From positions 8,011-45,208 of the forward strand of contig CAJTUG010000009.1 in NCBI GenBank assembly GCA_910579605.1: a stretch of 37,198 nt of DNA, in the 5' to 3' direction. The DNA comes from an uncultured Muribaculaceae bacterium. GTDB lineage: Bacteria; Bacteroidota; Bacteroidia; Bacteroidales; Muribaculaceae. Under the pieces are notes generated by a model. That model saw only the letters and a list, made by a program, of their open reading frames with translations. It was not told the DNA's origin and did no database searches. Both the position numbers and the translations under genes were made by a program. Numbering within the stretch: the first letter of the stretch is position 1; every line of letters starts with the position of its first letter. Below, piece after piece: positions 34,792 through 37,198 of this stretch.

Positions 34792-36174
34792 ATGAAGCAA
34801 GTAACCCTGAAAGGCTCTTTTATGGTTTCCGGCAAAGGTCTCCACACCGGAGCACAGTTGGAAGCTACTTTTTGTCCGGCGCCCGATAACCACGGATACA
34901 AAATCCAACGCATCGATTTAGATGGGCAACCCACAATTGATGCATTGGCAGAAAATGTTGTTTCTACTTGCCGTGGTACTGTGATAGGCAAAGGTGATGT
35001 TACTGTCAGCACTATAGAACATGCAATGGCTGCATTGTATGCTTCAGGAATTGACAACTGCCTAATTAAAGTTAACGGCCCGGAAATGCCTATTCTTGAC
35101 GGAAGTGCATTGCCTTTTGTTGAACGTATCAATGAAATAGGTGTTGAAGAGCAAACCATGGACAAAGATTTCTACTATGTCAAACACAAAGTAGAAGTCA
35201 TTGACAAAGAAACGGGTTCAAAGCTAATGCTTTTGCCCGACGACGAGTTCAGTGTAGACGTTAAAGTGAATTTTGATTCCAAAGTTCTTGCAAACCAATA
35301 TGCGACTCTTGACCATGTTGCTGATTTTGCCGAAGAGATAGCGCCAGCACGTACTTTTGTATTCGTTAGAGAAATTGAACCGCTTCTCAAAGCAGGACTA
35401 ATCAAAGGCGGTGATTTGGATAATGCGATTGTTATATACGATACTTTAATGTCTCAGGAGCAGCTTGATGCGATTGCAGATATGATGGCTGTTCCGCATC
35501 ACGACGCCAATGAATTTGGATATATCAACACAAAGCCTCTTTTCCATGCAAATGAACCTGCACGCCATAAGCTCATGGATCTGGTTGGAGATATCGCTTT
35601 GATTGGTCGTCCGCTTAAAGGGCGCATTATTGCCACTAAGCCTGGCCATACCGTAAATGCGCAGTTGGCTAAAGCATTGCGAAATGACATAAAACGTCAG
35701 GAGGTGCAGGCTCCGGTATATAACCCCAATGTAGAGCCCCTGATGGACAACAACACAATCAGAGCGCTTCTTCCTCATCGTTATCCGTTCCTTTTGGTTG
35801 ATAAAGTAATAGATAAGTCTGATAACTATATTGTTGGCATCAAGAATGTGACCACCAACGAACCTTTCTTCCAGGGACATTTCCCTCAAGAACCTGTTAT
35901 GCCAGGTGTGCTATTGGTTGAAGCGATGGCTCAGACTGGCGGTCTCCTGGTGCTGTCTACTGTTGAAGACCCAGAACGCTACAGCACCTATTTTATGAAA
36001 ATTGATGCTGTCAAATTCCGCCAGAAAGTAGTTCCTGGAGATACACTTATATTCCACGTTTCATTCTTGACTCCGATGCGTCGTGGCATGGCAGTGATGA
36101 AAGGCCGAGCTTTTGTTGGCGAGAAGGTTGTTTGTGAATGTGAGTTTATGGCTCAGATTATTAAAAATAAATAA
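34792..36174 (+). CDS. lpxC-fabZ: LpxC-FabZ bifunctional fusion protein
   Basis: Fusion of UDP-3-O-acyl-GlcNAc deacetylase (LpxC, about 1-305) with 3-hydroxyacyl-ACP dehydratase (FabZ, about 315-460), the arrangement normal for Bacteroidetes. LpxC: QVTLKGSFMVSGKGLHTG at the N terminus, zinc ligand His77 in STIEHAMAALYASGIDN, PILDGSALPFV, ARTFVF, and a second zinc motif in EPARHKLMDLVGDIAL. FabZ: IRALLPHRYPFLLVDKV, active-site His in FFQGHFPQEPVMPGVL, and the Glu of LLVEAMAQTGG. It joins the committed step of lipid A with fatty-acid elongation in one chain. It starts 18 bp after lpxD and ends 9 bp before lpxA. Confidence 0.97.
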   Translation: MKQVTLKGSFMVSGKGLHTGAQLEATFCPAPDNHGYKIQRIDLDGQPTIDALAENVVSTCRGTVIGKGDVTVSTIEHAMAALYASGIDNCLIKVNGPEMPILDGSALPFVERINEIGVEEQTMDKDFYYVKHKVEVIDKETGSKLMLLPDDEFSVDVKVNFDSKVLANQYATLDHVADFAEEIAPARTFVFVREIEPLLKAGLIKGGDLDNAIVIYDTLMSQEQLDAIADMMAVPHHDANEFGYINTKPLFHANEPARHKLMDLVGDIALIGRPLKGRIIATKPGHTVNAQLAKALRNDIKRQEVQAPVYNPNVEPLMDNNTIRALLPHRYPFLLVDKVIDKSDNYIVGIKNVTTNEPFFQGHFPQEPVMPGVLLVEAMAQTGGLLVLSTVEDPERYSTYFMKIDAVKFRQKVVPGDTLIFHVSFLTPMRRGMAVMKGRAFVGEKVVCECEFMAQIIKNK

Positions 36175-36183
36175 AACTCTCTA

Positions 36184-36963
36184 ATGGGTACGATTAATCC
36201 GATGACATCTATACATCCCGATGCGAAACTTGCTCAGGATGTTTCTGTAGGGCCATTTACAACTATCCACGAAAATGTTGAGATAGGGGAGGGTACGGTC
36301 ATAGAAAGCAATGTGACCATCTATCCTGGAGCCCGAATAGGCAAGAATTGTCATATCTTTCCGGGTGCTGTAGTGAGCGGGATTCCACAAGACCTTAAAT
36401 TCCATGGGGAAGATTCTCTTGCCATTATCGGCGATAATACTACATTGCGTGAGTGCGTCACCGTTCACAGGGGTACAGCTTCCAAGGGACGTACTATGGT
36501 AGGCAATAATTGCCTTATCATGGCATACTCGCATGTTGCACACGATTGCATTGTCCGTAATAATGTTATAATAAGTAATGCAAGCCAGCTTGGTGGCGAA
36601 GTCGAAGTCGATGATTACGCTGTTATTGGTGGAGGAAGTCTCATTCATCAATTCTGCCATATCGGTTCGCATGTTATGCTTCAAGGTGGGGCTTTGGTAA
36701 ATAAGGATATCCCTCCTTTTATCCGTGCTGCACGAGAGCCTATTTCGTATGCAGGAATTAATATTGTTGGATTGAAACGACGCCGTTTCACAAATGAAAC
36801 AATTGCAGAGATAGAAGAAATATACCGTCTTCTATACAATTGCGGCATGAACATTACCGAAGCTGTGGCACATATAGAAGCAGAAGTCAAAGCTAATGAA
36901 ATCAGGGATATGATTCTTGATTTTGTACGCAATTCCGAGAGAGGTATTGTGAGAGGATATTGA
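36184..36963 (+). CDS. lpxA: UDP-N-acetylglucosamine acyltransferase LpxA
   Basis: First enzyme of lipid A synthesis, transferring a 3-hydroxyacyl chain from ACP to the 3-OH of UDP-GlcNAc; cytoplasmic trimer. 259 aa with the left-handed beta helix (VSVGPFTTIHENVEIGEG, IGKNCHIFPGAVVSGIPQDLKF) and the catalytic His120 in AYSHVAHDC, then GGGSLIHQFCHIGSHVMLQGG and the helical C-terminal part AREPISYAGINIVGLKRRRF. ATG 36202 (MTSIHPDAKL) is an alternative start that matches the usual N terminus equally well. The stop is only a few bases before the RNase P RNA. Confidence 0.96.
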   Translation: MGTINPMTSIHPDAKLAQDVSVGPFTTIHENVEIGEGTVIESNVTIYPGARIGKNCHIFPGAVVSGIPQDLKFHGEDSLAIIGDNTTLRECVTVHRGTASKGRTMVGNNCLIMAYSHVAHDCIVRNNVIISNASQLGGEVEVDDYAVIGGGSLIHQFCHIGSHVMLQGGALVNKDIPPFIRAAREPISYAGINIVGLKRRRFTNETIAEIEEIYRLLYNCGMNITEAVAHIEAEVKANEIRDMILDFVRNSERGIVRGY

Positions 36964-36969
36964 TAAGAA

Positions 36970-37198
36970 AAATTCCGGCCGGAGGGTCCGTCGCCCGTAA
37001 TCAATGTAAATTGCGGGAGGAAAGTCCGGGCAACACAGAGCAGCATATTTCCTAACGGGAAGCTATCGGTAACGGTAGAGTAATGTGACAGAAAATAACC
37101 GCCGAAACCTCTTGTTGGTTGCGGTAAGGGTGAAAAGGTGGGGTAAGAGCCTACCGGCCGATGTAGTAATATATCGGGCCGCACATCTTATGCGTTGC
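36970..37198 (+). ncRNA. rnpB: RNase P RNA (type A), 3' end outside window
   Basis: Catalytic RNA of RNase P, which trims the 5' leader of tRNA precursors. Conserved blocks are read directly: CCGGCCGGAGGGTCCG near the 5' end, GGAGGAAAGTCCGGGCAACA (37016-37035), ACAGAAAATAACCGCC (37088-37103), and GGTAAGGGTGAAAAGGTGGG followed by GTAAGAGCCTACCGG. These fit the bacterial type-A consensus, including the P4 strand AGGAAAGTCCGGGC. About 229 nt are present; the second P4 strand and the 3' end lie beyond the window. The 5' end is estimated, within a few bases. It follows lpxA so closely that it may share transcripts or have a promoter inside lpxA. Confidence 0.93.

Noticed and set aside
36681..37184. 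Open frame on the minus strand across the end of lpxA and the 3' region
   Set aside because: It covers the conserved blocks of RNase P RNA and the lpxA C terminus, both much better supported.
1..37198. CRISPR arrays, insertion sequences, tRNA genes, prophage genes
   Set aside because: No regularly spaced repeats, transposase motifs, terminal repeats or tRNA cloverleaf with a CCA-side T-loop were recognised while reading the intergenic regions.

Overview
The window reads as chromosomal DNA of a member of the Bacteroidales, most likely a gut species in or near Muribaculaceae; the family is an inference. The support is a complete SusC/SusD-type polysaccharide utilisation locus, an LpxC-FabZ fusion gene, promoter boxes of the Bacteroidetes type (TAnnTTTG), almost no classical Shine-Dalgarno sites, and an RNase P RNA that matches the bacterial type-A consensus. 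No tRNA, rRNA, CRISPR array, transposase or phage gene was seen.

Region 1 (1-8250, plus strand) is the distal part of a surface-glycan gene cluster: an acyltransferase cut by the window edge, a family 2 glycosyltransferase, two GT-B glycosyltransferases, a membrane sugar-1-phosphate transferase (PglC-like), a NeuD/PglD-like acetyltransferase, a compact ABC/AAA_13-like ATPase that does not fit the pathway, and a DegT/PglE-like aminotransferase. The PglC/PglD/PglE-like trio suggests a diacetamido-trideoxy-sugar (bacillosamine type) as the first sugar on the lipid carrier. A strong terminator closes the cluster at about 8.3 kb.

Region 2 (8428-9859, plus) has an aldo/keto reductase and a stand-alone HD-type (p)ppGpp-hydrolase-like protein. 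It ends in a bidirectional terminator shared with the convergent operon that follows.

Region 3 (9929-22446, minus) is a PUL read from right to left: a membrane-anchored HTH regulator, SusC, SusD, a GH30 lipoprotein, a surface glycan-binding lipoprotein with two repeated modules, and a periplasmic GH3. The order and families are those of the Bacteroides locus for fungal beta-1,6-glucan. The GH30 would cut at the surface, SusCD and the binding protein would import, and the GH3 would finish the oligosaccharides.

Region 4 (22747-32613, minus) runs rsmG, an MBL-fold hydrolase, then a predicted membrane/RCK-like protein whose gene is split by a frameshift, a small RyR-domain protein, and an RND tripartite efflux operon (outer-membrane factor, adaptor, permease). 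The split gene is the most unusual item. A three-hydrophobic-segment front half and a Rossmann plus RyR back half are offset by -1 at a slippery T TTA AAA AAC sequence. A 14-bp perfect inverted repeat sits just ahead of the efflux operon.

Region 5 (32761-37198, plus) is housekeeping: a CvfB-like S1 protein, then lpxD, lpxC-fabZ and lpxA for lipid A synthesis, then rnpB, which is cut off by the window end.
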